Assembly: GCA_019752835.1 (NCBI GenBank)
Contig: JAIELR010000152.1
Location: 1-50,047 of the forward strand
Source: Gammaproteobacteria bacterium
GTDB lineage: Bacteria; Pseudomonadota; Gammaproteobacteria; UBA1113
Direction: 5' to 3'
DNA: 50,047 bases
Shown here one piece after another: positions 47,873-50,047 of this stretch. How positions within the stretch are numbered: position 1 is the stretch's first letter; the number at the start of each line of letters is the position of its first letter. The notes under the pieces were generated by a model. It saw only the letters and a program-made list of their open reading frames with translations. It ran no database searches and was not told the origin of the DNA. The position numbers and the translations under genes were made by a program.

Positions 47873-48587
47873 TTATCTGCCCTCGCTTAGGTATATAAAT
47901 ATCGAAATAAGTTTCGCCGTCTTTTTCCCAAATATCAACTCTGCCGCCCAGAAAGGCTACATAACTCATACAGAGCGACAGGTTGAAGGGCATTTTCATA
48001 ATAGCCGTTTCCATTAATGGGTCTTTTAATATAGATAAATCAGAGGGTAATCCCATAATAATATTTTGATATACAAATTCCAGAAGACAGTAGTTGCCAT
48101 CTGTTGTTATTAGAATGATTCTGTTAAGGGAAGAAATATCTAACATAAAAAAGCGAAGTATAATATTGGTTAATAACTCACGATTGGCGTATACATCAAC
48201 CTCTGAAGATAAATTAACTTTACAGGGTAAATCCATCATAAATTTAGTTTCATACTCATATTTAGCAAGAAGAACGAGTTCTTTTACGTCCAATAACTCG
48301 TTAGAAAATTTTTTGTAGTCGCAAAAATTATAGCGTAATGACTTTATGTATAGATTACCCAGATCCATTTGTTTTTTAATATTCCCTAAATTTTTTTCAA
48401 CCAGGTCTAGAATAGTTTCAGGAATTTCAATACCGGACTTTTCATCCTTGCTGGCATTTCTGTAAAATGAAACTAATTGCTTATAATATTTATCCGATGC
48501 TGAACAGGCAACCGCCGCCCCAGAAAATATATTGATTAAATCATGGTTAACCAATACCAATAATTTGTTGTAATCATCATTGCTCAT
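47856..48587 (-). CDS. Degenerate histidine kinase / ChpT-like phosphotransferase
   Basis: This is a 243-residue protein with a dimerisation helix containing V-N-H-D-L-I-N-I-F (H14 or so). Its C-terminal domain resembles a GHKL ATPase (L-G-G-R-V-D-I-W, ending Y-F-D-I-Y-I-P-K-R-G) but lacks clear N, G1 and G2 boxes. H-D-L-I-N after the His recalls ChpT/Spo0B-like histidine phosphotransferases. Between a hybrid kinase and a response regulator, a phosphorelay intermediate is the natural reading. Overlaps both neighbours. Confidence 0.65.
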   Translation of the reverse strand: MSNDDYNKLLVLVNHDLINIFSGAAVACSASDKYYKQLVSFYRNASKDEKSGIEIPETILDLVEKNLGNIKKQMDLGNLYIKSLRYNFCDYKKFSNELLDVKELVLLAKYEYETKFMMDLPCKVNLSSEVDVYANRELLTNIILRFFMLDISSLNRIILITTDGNYCLLEFVYQNIIMGLPSDLSILKDPLMETAIMKMPFNLSLCMSYVAFLGGRVDIWEKDGETYFDIYIPKRGQINESSI

Positions 48588-50046
48588 CGAACGGGCCTCC
48601 TTTCGTTACCACGTCTTTTATCCAAGGATACTTAGTTAAATTAATATCGTCGCGGCTAGTCATCATATAAATAGTTGTAAACCCCATATCGCTGAGTTTT
48701 TTACTTATTTCTATACCCGTGATGTTTTCTCTGATATCATTATCCAAGTAAATTTTTACATTTTTATCGCAGCGTTCGATAAACCGCATAAAGTCTTTGG
48801 AATTGTTAAACGTTCTAACGGCTATGCCTTGTGAGAGAGCCTCTAAGTTCCAGAAATCCGTAACCATCTCCAAATCGTCTAATACGACATACTCTACTTC
48901 ATCGGTGTGAGGTGATTTGACTTCAACCATTAATTCAGTAAAAAGCGGCTTGGGTAGCAAACGAATACGATTATCGTTGAGACGCTGCTGTAAATTATTA
49001 TCAAATATGTCGTTGGTAATTAAAACGGCATGGCTGACTAGCTCGTTTTCGATGAGGATATCAATACCCAATTTTTTACTTGTTGTGATAATCTGATCCA
49101 TAAAAATAAATATATCTTTTGCTTCAGCTTTAGCGATTTGATAATCCGCAAGAAATTCTGTAATATCCTCATAAGCACGGATTTGAGATGCAGCAATACC
49201 TTTTTTAATCAAGATATCTTTTAAACGAAACAGCGTGATCTTATCATCATCAACCAGGTACACCAATGTTTCAGACGTAATACTAACATATAGTTGCAGC
49301 CATAAAGGCGGTGAACTTAATGGTAAAGAAATTTTTATTGTCGTTCCCTGTCCTACTGTACTTGTCATCTCTATACTACCTTGCCAAGACCCTATCGTAT
49401 CGCAAGCATGTGTTAGGCCTAATCCGTGTCCGCCGCGAGTCTCAATGCCTTTTGCATCATTAAATTTAGCGACTCTTTCAGCGCTAATACCTTTGCCATT
49501 ATCGGTCACTTCAATAAGCACCTTGCTATCTACAGCGCTTAACTTCAGCGTAATGTGCTTGTCAGCTTTTTCTATCCCTAGAAATGCTTCGATCGCATTA
49601 TTAATTAAGTTTGATAAAATGCGCTGTATTTCCGCAATCTCAACAATAGCAGAAAGAGTGTGATCATCTGTCGGCTCTAGAGTTAGTGTGATATCAGGGT
49701 GCTGTGTGGCCAGTACAAAACGTTTTTCATCGATAAGTTTCAGTAAGACTAGCCACAACGGATACGCTTTTTCAATAGCCATTGCTTCATTTGTTTCATT
49801 CATTTCATTTGTTTCATTCGTTTTATTTTTCCGATAACGTTCTAGTAAGTCTGTAGCAATATCGTGGATTCGCCGAATTGCATCGGTAAATGTGCGGCTC
49901 TTGTCATCTGAAAAACGTTTTTTTAGATCATGAGACAAAACGTCTAGCAATTGCAAGGGTGAGCGAATATCATGTGCGACTTGAGCGGCAAGCTCTCCAA
50001 GCTCAGCTTTTTTGCGGTCGGTAATGTCTACGGAAATACCTACCAT
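48577..50046 (-). CDS. Hybrid sensor histidine kinase with two receivers, 5' end cut off
   Basis: At least 489 residues are visible, and the true N-terminus lies beyond the right edge. The visible start G-I-S-V-D-I-T-D-R-K-K is the end of a PAS domain. Next come the HisKA box A-H-D-I-R-S-P-L (His 25 in this fragment) and an ATPase domain with N-L-I-N-N-A-I-E-A-F, D-N-G-K-G-I and G-G-H-G-L-G-L. Two receiver-like domains follow. The first has V-D-D-D, with F-M-D-Q as possible phospho-site; the second has L-D-D and L-D-N-D. A 12-residue Asn-Glu-Thr/Met repeat (N-E-T-N-E-M-N-E) sits between HisKA and ATPase. No ICE function is evident; it may be cargo or chromosome. Confidence 0.85.
   Translation of the reverse strand: MVGISVDITDRKKAELGELAAQVAHDIRSPLQLLDVLSHDLKKRFSDDKSRTFTDAIRRIHDIATDLLERYRKNKTNETNEMNETNEAMAIEKAYPLWLVLLKLIDEKRFVLATQHPDITLTLEPTDDHTLSAIVEIAEIQRILSNLINNAIEAFLGIEKADKHITLKLSAVDSKVLIEVTDNGKGISAERVAKFNDAKGIETRGGHGLGLTHACDTIGSWQGSIEMTSTVGQGTTIKISLPLSSPPLWLQLYVSITSETLVYLVDDDKITLFRLKDILIKKGIAASQIRAYEDITEFLADYQIAKAEAKDIFIFMDQIITTSKKLGIDILIENELVSHAVLITNDIFDNNLQQRLNDNRIRLLPKPLFTELMVEVKSPHTDEVEYVVLDDLEMVTDFWNLEALSQGIAVRTFNNSKDFMRFIERCDKNVKIYLDNDIRENITGIEISKKLSDMGFTTIYMMTSRDDINLTKYPWIKDVVTKGGPFDEQ
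49783..49825. repeat. Short tandem repeat inside the kinase gene
   Basis: TTTCATT-type units repeat with small variations (TTTCATTCAT, TTTCATTTGT). They encode the N-E-T-N-E-M stretch of the kinase on the minus strand. Length variation by slippage would keep frame only in steps of three bases. Confidence 0.6.
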
Positions 50047-50047
50047 G

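Overview
The window is most simply read as an integrative conjugative element (ICE) of the genomic-island (GI/MPF-G, 'PFL_46xx/47xx') type in an AT-rich gammaproteobacterium. A Legionellales host (Legionella/Coxiella relatives) is my inference from base composition, the NACHT-WD40 protein and the signalling proteins; the sequence does not prove it. Almost every gene lies on the minus strand, so the element reads right to left. No rRNA, tRNA, CRISPR array or insertion sequence was recognised.

Layout. 1-5.3 kb: an edge-truncated ORF and a 1651-residue NACHT ATPase with about 14 WD40 repeats. 5.5-7.0 kb: tyrosine integrase and its excisionase. 7.2-10.4 kb: three DNA methyltransferases with no restriction enzyme. 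10.5-14 kb: small accessory genes and an SSB, several with a terminator-like hairpin just before the ribosome site, plus a cluster of palindromes. 14.2-18.7 kb: PFL_4669-like protein, a relaxase-like protein with a degenerate HD domain, a DsbA-like protein and topoisomerase III. 18.7-38.9 kb: an essentially complete mating apparatus from TraG back to PilL, interrupted by two small plus-strand genes. 38.9-40.3 kb: a control region with a sigma70-like promoter, 21-bp repeats, an intrinsic terminator, and upstream genes for an antiterminator-Q-like protein and a double-HTH protein. 40.7-43.9 kb: a cargo operon with a secreted MACPF-like (perforin-type) protein, two paralogous membrane-anchored proteins and two very small peptides. 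44.1-45.9 kb: an operon of small, partly duplicated proteins behind a consensus promoter that faces a cI-like repressor (46.3-46.9 kb). 46.9-50.0 kb: a three-gene phosphorelay running off the right edge.

How it fits together. Integrase and excisionase move the element. The relaxase-like protein, SSB, topoisomerase and TraD process and deliver DNA to a channel built by the PilL-to-TraG genes, and the solitary methyltransferases may protect the DNA in new hosts. The most interesting reading is regulatory. The order Q-like gene, repeats, strong promoter, immediate terminator, long transfer operon copies the logic of lambdoid late-gene control, and terminator-like hairpins recur before other genes of the element. 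I infer that transfer is switched on by antitermination. Other points worth attention are the MACPF-like cargo operon, a decayed DNA methyltransferase inside the transfer operon, and the loss of metal-binding motifs in the only relaxase-like gene.
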